In this document: in pieces, positions 16,687 to 24,659 of the stretch | How the letters are laid out: each line of letters opens with the position of its first letter | Position numbering within the stretch: position 1 is the first letter of the stretch | Source: Acidimicrobiales bacterium | GTDB lineage: Bacteria; Actinomycetota; Acidimicrobiia; Acidimicrobiales; SZUA-35 | DNA length: 56,686 nt | NCBI GenBank assembly: GCA_020630065.1 | Contig: JAHDCC010000021.1 | Location: forward strand, 2,819-59,504 | Direction: 5' to 3' | Translations under genes and position numbers: made by a program | The notes under the pieces: model-generated | What the model saw: only the letters and a program-made list of their open reading frames with translations | What the model was told of the DNA's origin: nothing | The model's database searches: none

Positions 16687-17266
16687 TCGGGTCGTACAAG
16701 ACTGCATACTTTGCAAAACCCGGTTGGGGCTGATTAAGGTCAGACTCGTACATACGAATTCCCGTTAGACGCGCTTGACCAAAGTTAGCCGATGATCTGA
16801 AGAGTTCACTAATGCTGCTTTGGGTTGCGTCGGGAAGTTCCCGCAACGGTCGACGTAGACGGGCGATAGTGACGTGGGGGCGAAACGTTCGAGGGTCTCT
16901 CTCAATCCCAAATGGCAAAAGGTTTTGGGTGAGAGTCGCTGCTGCTTTGATTAGCTGGGCGTCAGGTTGAGGTTTGATCCAAAGCACACTGGCGTTGTCG
17001 ATAGTGGGAAAAGCGTCAACTGACGTGAGGTCTACTGTCGGCTGGTCGAAGCCTTCCGTTGTGTCTTTAACTACGTCAGCCAACAATGGAACGATGCTGG
17101 GCTCGACGTCACTGATGAACCGCAACGTTATGTGAAGGTCCTCAATCAGGGTTGCCCGAACATCATTGCCGATTTCGGTTAGCTGGTTGAGTACAGCAAT
17201 TAGACTGGCCGTCGGTTCGACACCCACCGCAACGAACACGCGCCGAGTGGACCTCGTAGCCTTCAT
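16658..17266 (-). CDS. thpR: RNA 2',3'-cyclic phosphodiesterase (ThpR/LigT, 2H family)
   Basis: 202 aa from ATG 17266 (MKATRSTRRVFVAVGVEPTAS); the frame is open to 17341 but that part is Cys-rich and unlike the family. The two catalytic H-x-T/S motifs of 2H phosphoesterases are DLHITLRFISDVEP and RPHVTIARLRRPL, about 85 residues apart as expected. The family opens 2',3'-cyclic phosphate ends and was first described as a tRNA 2'-5' ligase. Its tail overlaps holB on the other strand. Confidence 0.9.
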   Translation of the reverse strand: MKATRSTRRVFVAVGVEPTASLIAVLNQLTEIGNDVRATLIEDLHITLRFISDVEPSIVPLLADVVKDTTEGFDQPTVDLTSVDAFPTIDNASVLWIKPQPDAQLIKAAATLTQNLLPFGIERDPRTFRPHVTIARLRRPLRELPDATQSSISELFRSSANFGQARLTGIRMYESDLNQPQPGFAKYAVLYDPISEPTFVGR

Positions 17267-17362
17267 AGTTGGACTAATCGGGGGAACGTTAAACTGCCGA
17301 CGCAGATAAGACCGTCCACAGTGACATACTACACACTGCATGTTGTGCTCGTAAAGAGCTGA

Positions 17363-18502
17363 TCAGGGGTAATAGGGCGACGCTGTTGGTTCACCGGGAG
17401 GGTTAACCGCCAGACGTCCCCAGTTGAAACTAACGTCGTTGTCGCTTCGGGGGGTGACAGACGAGACGGCGTACACGAAAAACTGTTGACTGAAAAGTTC
17501 GCTCGAAATCTGTTTCGATGTGTCGAAGTCTGACTGCTCGAAATATTTGACCCCGTTGACAAACAACGTTAGTCGATCGACGGTCAGCTCCAGCCGAAAC
17601 CGGTCGAGGCAATCCCGAGGGTCGGCTCCTGTTGCACAATGGCGAAAAAACTGTCGATTATCTACCGAGTCATTCCCGCCAAACGAAGTTTGACCGGCCG
17701 GTTCAAACCACGAGGCTGTCCAGTTAGTTGACGGGTTAGCACCGACACGTTGATCACAAACGACATTATGGGTGGCCTCAATACGGCAGCCGATAGAAGT
17801 TTCACTCTCGAAATAGTCGAACCCGAAAATGCCGGTGGTGTCATCTGGACTTGAACCAGTGCTGACTATCAACTCCACCCAAGTCTGCTGCCCGTATTCC
17901 TCACGTCCGGCAGCGACGTCGGCTTCGACCACGATCATGCCATCGGCTGCAGTGAACGGCTGCTTAGGCCGAACGAGAACGTTTCCGTGCCCGTTCTGTG
18001 TCACGTTAACCGACCAACGATCCGCCCCTTCAGAAACGACAGTCAGGTCGTCGAACCCACGATCAACAGTGTTGTAGTCGCCAGGGTCGTAGCTGCTGGG
18101 ATTGAACACAACCGGTGCCGAACCGTCGACGCTATCAGTTGCGGTATCCGGTGTTGTCTCCGGTTCGTCTACCGGCGGTTCGACCTCAACAACATCTTCG
18201 CGTATTGAGGTCGTCGAACCTGTAGATGGCTCGGTGACCGAACTTTCCGATGCTGCAGTGCTGATGTCTTGTGGAGATGAGCGTTGCGATACGAAAAACA
18301 GGACCGACATGCCAACAACGGCAACGATGCTGGCCGCTACCGCGAACACTCGGCTGCCGGGAAAGGAACGATGAGACGAGACGTCGATACTGGTCGATTG
18401 GTTCGGTTGTGTTTGGTCGGACACGGCGCCGTCAAACACGGCGTCAGCGCCCCGTGGTTTGCCTCTCCGACTTCTTCGAGCCAGTTCTTCTTCGATGTTC
18501 AT
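17363..18502 (-). CDS. Probable anti-sigma factor with single TM helix and lectin-like extracellular domain
   Basis: 379 aa. It has a short cytoplasmic N terminus of about 55 residues starting MNIEEELARRSRRGK, one TM helix (VFAVAASIVAVVGMSVLFFV), a Ser/Thr/Pro/Glu-rich linker (to about residue 125) and a C-terminal beta-rich domain of about 220 residues. Its start overlaps the stop of the ECF sigma gene (ATGA), the usual place for an anti-sigma gene. No classical zinc (ZAS) motif is seen. The outer domain shares a pattern with the secreted protein encoded divergently: (D)FT..G.....V, W.E..I.......G, YAVSSVTPRSDNDVSFNWG here against HAYTPQKANNVDNYTFHWD there. I infer a concanavalin-like fold that senses a ligand and releases the sigma factor. 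Confidence 0.7.
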   Translation of the reverse strand: MNIEEELARRSRRGKPRGADAVFDGAVSDQTQPNQSTSIDVSSHRSFPGSRVFAVAASIVAVVGMSVLFFVSQRSSPQDISTAASESSVTEPSTGSTTSIREDVVEVEPPVDEPETTPDTATDSVDGSAPVVFNPSSYDPGDYNTVDRGFDDLTVVSEGADRWSVNVTQNGHGNVLVRPKQPFTAADGMIVVEADVAAGREEYGQQTWVELIVSTGSSPDDTTGIFGFDYFESETSIGCRIEATHNVVCDQRVGANPSTNWTASWFEPAGQTSFGGNDSVDNRQFFRHCATGADPRDCLDRFRLELTVDRLTLFVNGVKYFEQSDFDTSKQISSELFSQQFFVYAVSSVTPRSDNDVSFNWGRLAVNPPGEPTASPYYP

Positions 18503-19044
18503 GACATGTCACCATCTACTATTGTTCGAAGTTTTCTTCGAGCCCGTGACGCTCTCAGACGCACCGCGTTTTCAGTCATTTCCAGTTCGTCGCCGATAAA
18601 TGCCATCGACCTTCCTTCGACTTCAGCCAAATAAAGAATGGCTCTGTCTAACGGTTCGAGATGTTCAAGGTCAGCCAAATCCGACGGATAGGTGGCCGAC
18701 ACATCTTCGGCGGCACCGATCCTGGCCCACGCCCGCCGACGCCTACCTAAACTGCGTCGCCGGTTACTGGCCACATGATTGATGGCTCGGCGAAGATAGG
18801 CGCGAGGGTTGTCTAACTCGTCGAGCGAATGATGCTGTAACGTTCGGGCGAGAGCTTCCTGAACCAAATCGTCGGGATCTAAATCGAGGGGCCCCATCGC
18901 CGCGGCGTATGACCGTAACGACGGGTACTGTTCAGCAAAAATGTCGCGGTTCGTTTTTCGACCGGCACGCCCCGAAGACCCCACAACACTCAACACTACC
19001 GGCTTCGTTTCACCTGTGTTCAACGCTTCGACAAATTGGGGCAC
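18499..19044 (-). CDS. ECF-type RNA polymerase sigma factor
   Basis: 181 aa. Region 2 is FAEQYPSLRSYAAAMGPLDLDPDDLVQEALARTLQHHSLDELDNPRAYLRRAINHVASNRRR, and region 4 is LDRAILYLAEVEGRSMAFIGDELEMTENAVRLRASRARRKLR. The first possible start is GTG 19044, which would lie within a few bases of the transcription start predicted from the upstream motif (19051-19079), so the mRNA could be leaderless; GTG 18996 or 18984 are alternatives closer to region 2. It is co-transcribed with the TM anti-sigma candidate and divergent from the secreted protein. Confidence 0.92.
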   Translation of the reverse strand: MPQFVEALNTGETKPVVLSVVGSSGRAGRKTNRDIFAEQYPSLRSYAAAMGPLDLDPDDLVQEALARTLQHHSLDELDNPRAYLRRAINHVASNRRRSLGRRRRAWARIGAAEDVSATYPSDLADLEHLEPLDRAILYLAEVEGRSMAFIGDELEMTENAVRLRASRARRKLRTIVDGDMS

Positions 19045-19050
19045 AACCTA

Positions 19051-19079
19051 TAGACACCGCAAATGGCCAAAACATGTCA
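19051..19079 (-). promoter_or_regulatory. Predicted ECF promoter for the sigma operon
   Basis: On the minus strand: TGACATG (19079-19073), 13 bases, CGGTGTCTA (19059-19051). The same two blocks with the same spacing occur in the opposite direction at 19102-19130. ECF promoters are bipartite with a -35 and a GTC-containing -10 block, so this is very probably the autoregulatory promoter. Confidence 0.8.
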
Positions 19080-19101
19080 ACAAAATTTTGGCGGATTCTT
19101 C

Positions 19102-19130
19102 TGACATGATTCGCCGCCTATCGGTGTCTA
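19102..19130 (+). promoter_or_regulatory. Predicted ECF promoter for the secreted protein gene
   Basis: TGACATG (19102-19108), 13 bases, CGGTGTCTA (19122-19130). It is identical in both blocks and in spacing to the promoter of the divergent sigma operon. The leader to ATG 19188 would be about 50 nt and contains a GGGAAGGAAC ribosome-site region. Confidence 0.8.
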
Positions 19131-19187
19131 ACACAGCGTTGGGTGAACACACCTAACCCGTAGGCGGGAAGGAACAATCCATATCTC

Positions 19188-21068
19188 ATGGACCGATTGA
19201 CGACACGAACAATAACCGTAGTTTTGGCTGCGTTTGCCACACTGCTTGGTGTGCCGACCCTGGTGTTGGCCTCCACGTCAGGTGGAGCAGGCACGGTCAC
19301 GCCCGTGTACACAGATTCGTTGCAAAGCGGCATGCAGAACTGGTCGTGGGCTGACACGGTCGAAGGCGACAACTTGACAGTAACGTTCGACGAATTCGAG
19401 GCGCTGTTTCTTTCAACCCCGGAACCCATAACCCTTGGATCGGACACGAACTCGTTGGTTTTTACCGTCGATGCTACACCGGCCAGTTCGGTTCAACTTG
19501 AAGTTCTTGTCTTCGAACAGGACTGGCAGGTGAACGACAAGTTCAGTGTCGAAACCAACACCCAAACGGCGGTCGAGTTCGAACTCGAACTCGGTTCGAC
19601 CTCAACCGTTCGTGCCCTATGGTGGCGCAACGTCAGTTCAGACACCGTCGGCCCCGTAGTGTTCGACGACATCAAACTCGTCGGCAGTGACCAAGTCGAC
19701 GAAACCGTCCCAGCCGACACAACACCGGATTCGGGTGTAGTACCTGAGATCGAACCACCGGAGCAAACACCTCCGGTGGAATCAACGCCGGAAACTCCGG
19801 CAGCTGAACCAACCCCAGACGGGTTCGCTCTGTTCGAAACATTCGACGGCGCACCCGATGGGCCAAGCCAGTCACTACTGCCCGACAACTTCGACTTCGC
19901 GTTAACCCATCGCACCCATCCGGGAGACTCAGTCGGGCCGTTTGACCCGTTCCCCGGCGATCATGGCGACGACTGCGGCGGGCCTCCGACCCCAACCGCA
20001 GCGTTCCCGTCGCACCAAATTTCGACCAGTCACGATTCGAACGGCACCAACCCTGACGAAGCGTTCTACATTTGCCGCGACCATATGATGACCGCGTTAG
20101 GTGACGTCGCCGGATATTCGGTCAACGCCTACTGGCCTCAACAAGAGTTCGACTTTACTGAAGGAGGCAAACTCACACTCGACGTCAACATCGACGAAAA
20201 AGGCCCACGCCTGTGGTGGGAAGTCATGATCGTGCCGGCCGACAAACTTCGCATCGGCGCAGCAGAGGAAATCTGGCCGATCGACGAAACCTACCCGGGT
20301 GAACGTATCGTCTTCGAATTCCGAGAAAACAAACGACGTATGCACACCGCCACCGGATCAGGTTCACAAGGCCGCACAGCGGACGTCTTCGTTGAGGAAT
20401 CCACATTCGCGCAACGGCATCCCGACCATCCGGCCAACACTGACCGTCGACCACGACTCACCCACGAGTTCCGATTCGACCCCGACGCCAACATGATCTG
20501 GTGGGACATCGAACACGAAGACGGTTCGTTCGACCAAATGACCTACACCCTGTCCGAAGATATGCCAGTCACCAAAGGCCTTGTGGTTGTCACCCAACAC
20601 GCATACACGCCGCAGAAAGCCAACAACGTCGACAACTACACGTTCCATTGGGACAACTTCGGGTTCACGGGTCCGGTAACGGGAACATATGAATCTTACG
20701 AAGCCGACAGTGCTGTGTATCTGGAAGCCAACGGTGACCGGCCGATCGGTGATTCCGAAACCGTCACCATCGACATTCCGTCGGTGCCCGCAGACCCGAA
20801 GATGTTTGGGCAGCTGCACGCCCCGGCCAAAGGACAAGTTCTGTTATCAGTCAACGGGAGCGAACCGTTTGAGGTTCACGCTGACGAATATCCGAAAGAT
20901 AACTGCACGTCGGAAGGGTGGGCGTCGTTCACCACCGACATCGACCCAGCATTGCTGCGTGCAGGTTCGAACGACTTCGAATGGATTGTCGGACCGCGCC
21001 CTGCGTGCAGCGACGGATACCCGTGGGATGGGTTCTCAGTCAAGTCGTTAGAGATCCAGGCCCGATAA
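19188..21068 (+). CDS. Large secreted protein with lectin/CBM-like domains, ECF-controlled
   Basis: 626 aa. A signal peptide (MDRLTTRTITVVLAAFATLLGVPTLVLAS) leads to a first beta-rich module of about 130 residues ending VVFDDIKLVG, which resembles carbohydrate-binding modules. A Thr/Pro/Glu linker (about 170-210) follows, then a central domain (about 215-500) rich in Trp and acidic residues (WWEVMIVPADKL, NMIWWDIEHEDGSFDQ, YTFHWDNFGF), and a C-terminal module of about 120 residues with two Cys that may pair. I do not recognise a catalytic motif. The central domain resembles the outer domain of the anti-sigma candidate. I infer a cell-surface or released polysaccharide-binding protein or enzyme controlled by the neighbouring ECF factor. 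Confidence 0.72.
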   Translation: MDRLTTRTITVVLAAFATLLGVPTLVLASTSGGAGTVTPVYTDSLQSGMQNWSWADTVEGDNLTVTFDEFEALFLSTPEPITLGSDTNSLVFTVDATPASSVQLEVLVFEQDWQVNDKFSVETNTQTAVEFELELGSTSTVRALWWRNVSSDTVGPVVFDDIKLVGSDQVDETVPADTTPDSGVVPEIEPPEQTPPVESTPETPAAEPTPDGFALFETFDGAPDGPSQSLLPDNFDFALTHRTHPGDSVGPFDPFPGDHGDDCGGPPTPTAAFPSHQISTSHDSNGTNPDEAFYICRDHMMTALGDVAGYSVNAYWPQQEFDFTEGGKLTLDVNIDEKGPRLWWEVMIVPADKLRIGAAEEIWPIDETYPGERIVFEFRENKRRMHTATGSGSQGRTADVFVEESTFAQRHPDHPANTDRRPRLTHEFRFDPDANMIWWDIEHEDGSFDQMTYTLSEDMPVTKGLVVVTQHAYTPQKANNVDNYTFHWDNFGFTGPVTGTYESYEADSAVYLEANGDRPIGDSETVTIDIPSVPADPKMFGQLHAPAKGQVLLSVNGSEPFEVHADEYPKDNCTSEGWASFTTDIDPALLRAGSNDFEWIVGPRPACSDGYPWDGFSVKSLEIQAR

Positions 21069-21088
21069 GCGGGTCGCTCTATCGGGTC

Positions 21089-21120
21089 GTTGTCTGCCTT
21101 CGGTCGTGGAGGCAGACAAC
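21089..21120 (+). terminator. Stem-loop after the secreted protein gene
   Basis: Perfect 10-bp stem gttgtctgcc/ggcagacaac (21089-21098 with 21111-21120) with a 12-nt loop, 20 bp past the stop. The U tract is weak. Confidence 0.65.
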
Positions 21121-21260
21121 TGCTTGGTGTCATTGGTGCAGCAGTTTCTGTTTCACCTTGTCTGGGCCGTCTCAGCCATCGGGATTTGTAATAGAGTGCC
21201 TATGTCATTGATGGAACGAGACGGTCGCCCACTCGGCCCGAACCAGGAGATAGATAGACG

Positions 21261-21890
21261 ATGAAGGTCGAAGCGGACTTTGTTTGCGACCACGGTATGC
21301 CTCAGCCATGGGCGACATGTCACGAATGTATGTTTCTGCCGTTCGATCAGCGGCCGGTGCCGCCGAAACCCAAACCAGAGCCACCAAAACCGAAACCGAA
21401 GCGTGCTGCTAAACGTAAAACGTCGACTGGTTCTGCTTCTAGCCGGGGGTCGTCGACTAGGAAACCTCGGGCGTCGGTGGCGGCTCCGTCTCGGGCGTTA
21501 CCGAAATCGGTTGACGATGAATGCCCAGACCTGTTCGGTGATAAAGATTTGGCCTACGAGATTCCCGACAGCAACGTTCGGTATCATGTGCAGGGTCCTG
21601 ACCAGGGGTGGCTGCCGATTTCGACTATGCCGACCGAGCTGCGTGAACACGGCTGGGTGTATTTGAAGAGTGACGACTATTTAGTGGCACGTTGCCGGGT
21701 GAAAAGTGTGGGGTTTCGTGATCAGCGTTGGTCGCATGAGCATCCTGATACGACGTCTGATGTTGGTCCGGGTGCGACTCTTGAACTTGACGGGGGTTGG
21801 GAGTTTCTGTCGGATGATGTCGGCCCTGACGGGATTGTCGAAATTCGGGGTTATCAGTATTTGAAGAGGGGCGATGAGGGTTCTGTTTAG
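21261..21890 (+). CDS. Hypothetical protein with N-terminal zinc-knuckle-like motif
   Basis: 209 aa, family not recognised. The N terminus has a compact Cys/His set (CDHGMPQPWATCHEC: C-x-H-x8-C-x2-C) that could hold one zinc. A basic Pro/Lys/Arg-rich disordered stretch (about residues 33-80) follows, then a globular C-terminal half with YHVQGPDQGWLPISTMP, ELREHGWVYLKSDDYLVARCRVK and a final GYQYLKRG. The basic linker plus zinc motif suggests nucleic-acid contact, but that is inference. It is the last gene before tRNA-Thr and the island. Confidence 0.65.
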   Translation: MKVEADFVCDHGMPQPWATCHECMFLPFDQRPVPPKPKPEPPKPKPKRAAKRKTSTGSASSRGSSTRKPRASVAAPSRALPKSVDDECPDLFGDKDLAYEIPDSNVRYHVQGPDQGWLPISTMPTELREHGWVYLKSDDYLVARCRVKSVGFRDQRWSHEHPDTTSDVGPGATLELDGGWEFLSDDVGPDGIVEIRGYQYLKRGDEGSV

Positions 21891-21967
21891 TCGGTTTCGT
21901 GACCGGTTGGTTGATTGATGGTTTGTTCGGACGTATCTTTGTGGCTGTCCGATAAGATACGATCCGT

Positions 21968-22040
21968 GCCCGGATAGCTCAGTTGGTAGAGCAACTCATT
22001 CGTAATGAGTAGGTCGCCGGTTCAATTCCGGCTTCGGGCC
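21968..22040 (+). tRNA. tRNA-Thr (anticodon CGU)
   Basis: Complete cloverleaf: acceptor GCCCGGA/TTCGGGC (one G-U), D arm GCTC/GAGC, anticodon stem CTCAT/ATGAG with loop containing CGT (reads ACG), T arm GCCGG-TTCAATT-CCGGC. CCA is not encoded and the discriminator base reads C, which is unusual. The 3' part of this gene, from the anticodon onward, recurs at 26308, 30501 and 32218, so the gene is the attachment site of integrative elements. Confidence 0.93.
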
Positions 22041-22128
22041 CTACGCTGACCAGGCAAAACGGCTTTCTATAAGTCGAAACCCAGGCAAAACGGACGAGAA
22101 TCCAACACCCATCCAACATTTCTGCCGT

Positions 22129-22608
22129 CTACCTATGAAACAGTTCTCGGCACTCTTTTCTCATGAACCCACTGATCGAAAACGGTTTCGGATTCCCGTT
22201 GTCCAATATGTACCGTGAATCGATACCGATTGTTCTCCACGTGCAGTCAGCACTTCCGAGTTCTTCCTCAGCCTTGTTCATGTCTTCGATCAAACTTCCG
22301 AACACGATGCCTTCCATTCGAGCCCAGATGGCTGCCGAGGCGCACATTGGACAGGGTTCAGCTGTAGAGTAAAGAACCGTCCCTTCGATGTGCCTTGTTC
22401 CAGCTTTTGCACAAGCTTTCCTGATCGCTGCGACCTCAGCGTGCTGAGTTGCATCGTTCTCGATTTGGACTCTATTGCCGGATGAAGCGAGTACATTCCC
22501 GTTCTTGACCACTACGGCACCAATAGCGTAGTCCCCCGCTTCTCGGGCTTTTTGCGCTTCAGATATAGCAAGCTCCATGAGAGCCTTTGTTGGTTTATAG
22601 TTAGTCAT
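22129..22608 (-). CDS. Cytidine-deaminase-fold nucleoside/nucleotide deaminase (KomA-like candidate)
   Basis: 159 aa from ATG 22608, which overlaps the SIR2 stop by 8 bp; the frame is open further upstream only inside the SIR2 gene. Zinc and catalytic motif: THAEV-type QHAEVAAIRKA (His ligand and proton-shuttle Glu) and STAEPCPMCASAAIWARMEGIVFGS (two Cys ligands), as in the TadA/guanine-deaminase branch. It is an active-looking hydrolytic deaminase. Third gene of the operon HAM1-SIR2-deaminase. In the Kongming anti-phage system a deaminase makes deoxyinosine nucleotides that signal to a HAM1/SIR2 effector; assignment to that role rests on gene company. Confidence 0.85.
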   Translation of the reverse strand: MTNYKPTKALMELAISEAQKAREAGDYAIGAVVVKNGNVLASSGNRVQIENDATQHAEVAAIRKACAKAGTRHIEGTVLYSTAEPCPMCASAAIWARMEGIVFGSLIEDMNKAEEELGSADCTWRTIGIDSRYILDNGNPKPFSISGFMRKECRELFHR

Positions 22609-23419
22609 CAAGAATTCCGTTTTTGGCATCGAGTAGATGTTGAAGGAAGCTCTCCAAGGCTTCTCCTGGATTGTCTGAATCGGCGACGATGGCGTTGATG
22701 CCACGTTCTTCGAGTAGGCGTTGTTGAACTGCATTCGGTCGGGAGAGAAAAACAAAAGATTCTGGTCGGGTTGATTCTTCTCGGCACGATTTTTTCCATT
22801 GGCGGTCGAGTTTGTACAACATATACCGGACATTGATATCCGTCAGGCTGTAGCCGATGAAGAGTACCGACCTTCGCAGAAGATCCGCCCGTAGTTTGAC
22901 ATCCAAGGGGGATTCAAAATCTAGACGGGAGAAGTAGCTAGACTCTGTGAGAACAAGTTGTTCATTGTCTTCGAGGTCGCCGTGAAACTTGATAACTTGG
23001 CACTTTCCAGATCTGATATCGGCTAGATCTGAAACATTGGAAATTTTTGTGAAGGGCTTTCCCCTATGCTCGAAAACATCCTCAATTAATGAGTCGTAGT
23101 TCGTCGTATAAATGAGTGGGAAGTCAAGTTCTACAATTAGTTGATGAATCTTCGAATCTGAGACTACAGAGCTTTCAGGCAAGCCGGTTTCGATCCAGCT
23201 CTTTAACCCATCGAGATTTCCCTTTTCCAATTTGTAGTATTCACACAAAGTTAGGTAGTCGCCGTGAGCATGGAATAATTTTGGATTGAATCCGAGTTCT
23301 TTGCCAAGGTGGGCGACCAGTTCGTCAAATGTTGGGAGACCGCAATTGCGAGACACGCCTGCCCCAACAAAAAGAATAACACTTCCTTGCGATATCAGTG
23401 AAGCAAGTTTATCTATCAT
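22601..23419 (-). CDS. SIR2-like NADase-type effector (KomC-like candidate)
   Basis: 272 aa. SIR2-fold motifs: ILFVGAGVSRNCGLPTFDEL (NAD-binding GAG, about residues 18-31), LIYTTNYDSLIEDVF (about 106-120), VIKFHGDLED (the catalytic-type His, about 142-151) and VLFIGYSLTDINVRYML. This is the SIR2_2 branch used in bacterial defence to destroy NAD+ rather than deacetylate proteins. The ATG at 23419 overlaps the HAM1 gene by 11 bp and the stop overlaps the deaminase, so the three are translationally coupled. Base composition is visibly AT-richer than the backbone genes. Confidence 0.88.
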   Translation of the reverse strand: MIDKLASLISQGSVILFVGAGVSRNCGLPTFDELVAHLGKELGFNPKLFHAHGDYLTLCEYYKLEKGNLDGLKSWIETGLPESSVVSDSKIHQLIVELDFPLIYTTNYDSLIEDVFEHRGKPFTKISNVSDLADIRSGKCQVIKFHGDLEDNEQLVLTESSYFSRLDFESPLDVKLRADLLRRSVLFIGYSLTDINVRYMLYKLDRQWKKSCREESTRPESFVFLSRPNAVQQRLLEERGINAIVADSDNPGEALESFLQHLLDAKNGILDD

Positions 23420-23975
23420 CTTGATCCTGATTTGCTAGAAATTTTGCGAACTCGTCGAGTGCTATGCGGCGCATCGATATCTCGTTCTTCCTCTGTTCTC
23501 CCATTACGGCGAAAGTCTCTTCTGAGCCGTCGGGGATAAACACACAGTCCCACTGGAAACTCCTGTCACCGGAGGGTTTTTGAGCGATCCTTCCTTTTAT
23601 CTCGCCTTCAAATGTGTGGATCTCCTGACAGTCGGTATAACCTATGACGGTCTTTGCGGTAGCCCGGGTATTTACATTGTTCCCGTAGAGTTCTGCGAAA
23701 CGATCAGCTTCGAGAGTGTCCCAAAAAACCTGGGTGAGTCCGCCAGGAAATCCGTTCAGACATTCTAGGTATAGGCCAGTATGGTCGACGAAGACCTTTC
23801 TCCCGACCTGATTGAACGCTTTCAGAACCTTGTCCTCCACCAGACTTTGGGTTTCCTTGGTTTGCAGTTCATCTATTTTGGTTTCAAATGGCAAGATCGA
23901 AATTTTCATAGGTTCCAGAATCGATTTAGCTTCCCTAAATTTGTCTTTATTTGTTGAGACGTATCGAATGCTCAT
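23409..23975 (-). CDS. HAM1/RdgB-like non-canonical purine NTP-binding protein (KomB-like candidate)
   Basis: 188 aa from ATG 23975 (MSIRYVSTNKDKFREAKSIL); a longer frame to 24065 adds residues not seen in the family. Family features: STNKDKFREA (canonical SGNxxKxxE), VFVDHTGLYLECLNGFPGG (canonical DDSGLxVxxLxGxPG; the Asp is kept, the second position is His), FEGEIKGRI and FQWDCVFIPDG. RdgB/HAM1 enzymes hydrolyse ITP and dITP. Fused or adjacent to SIR2 effectors, such proteins can act as dITP sensors. It is the first gene of the operon; a TTGACA box at 24014-24009 could be the -35, with no clear -10. Confidence 0.83.
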   Translation of the reverse strand: MSIRYVSTNKDKFREAKSILEPMKISILPFETKIDELQTKETQSLVEDKVLKAFNQVGRKVFVDHTGLYLECLNGFPGGLTQVFWDTLEADRFAELYGNNVNTRATAKTVIGYTDCQEIHTFEGEIKGRIAQKPSGDRSFQWDCVFIPDGSEETFAVMGEQRKNEISMRRIALDEFAKFLANQDQDDR

Positions 23976-24119
23976 CTGGCCTAGACTTTTCTGAGTTAGA
24001 GGTTCGTATGTCAAAGTAGGAACGGGCGAACTTACTACTTTCCGATTGTTCTTCGGTGAGTTCAATCAATTTCTAGAGTAATTGGGTACTTTTTAGATAA
24101 TCTCAAAGGCTTCGATGGA

Positions 24120-24659
24120 TGTCGGGCAATCCGAGGTCGCTTCGGCTAGGGTGGAAGGACCCGGTGTTAGTACCAGCCGGTGCTAGAGAATCAGCGTTCC
24201 TGAGATCGGTTCTGGCCCGTTATCGCAACGCAACAGCACAGGTTACCCCGGGCTTGGATTACAGCGTCGAGTTCGGTTTCCAATTTCTCAGCGTTGATGG
24301 ATCGGTCGACGATGTGAAGAATCGATTCTCTGATGTGTTAATCGATCGTCGAAGCGATGTTGAATTGCCGGTCATCCGCTGTCGAGTCAAACTGAAATCA
24401 ACAGCCCATACCTGATTCGAAACGGCCGCTACCGGTGGAACCATAGTTGAATGGCCAGTTCGTTCCGACGTCTACGTTTCTGCACCCGTAGCCCTTCTTC
24501 GCCAGACCTGCTGCACCTTTTACGGTTCACGACATAGCCCTCACCTCGCAGTTCAGCCCACGCCCGCCCGTACCCTTTCCTCCAGGTACTTCGTTTTCGT
24601 TGTTCAGGGTCGTCCTGAAATCGCTGCATCTCGTAATAGCAACTTGACACGGGCGACAA
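24120..24659 (-). pseudogene. IS3-family transposase OrfB remnant
   Basis: The minus strand holds pieces of an IS3 OrfB in shifting frames: GYGRAWAELRGEGYVVNRKR, then EEGLRVQKRRRRNE after two compensating frameshifts; NQVWAVDF (first catalytic Asp), then after a shift QFDSTADDRQFNIAST with a stop, IRESILHIVDRSINAEKLETEL, and in another frame VLLRCDNGPE (second catalytic Asp). The remainder up to the last Glu is degraded. No terminal inverted repeats or OrfA are recognisable. The element is dead and old, and marks earlier insertions into the island. Confidence 0.8.
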
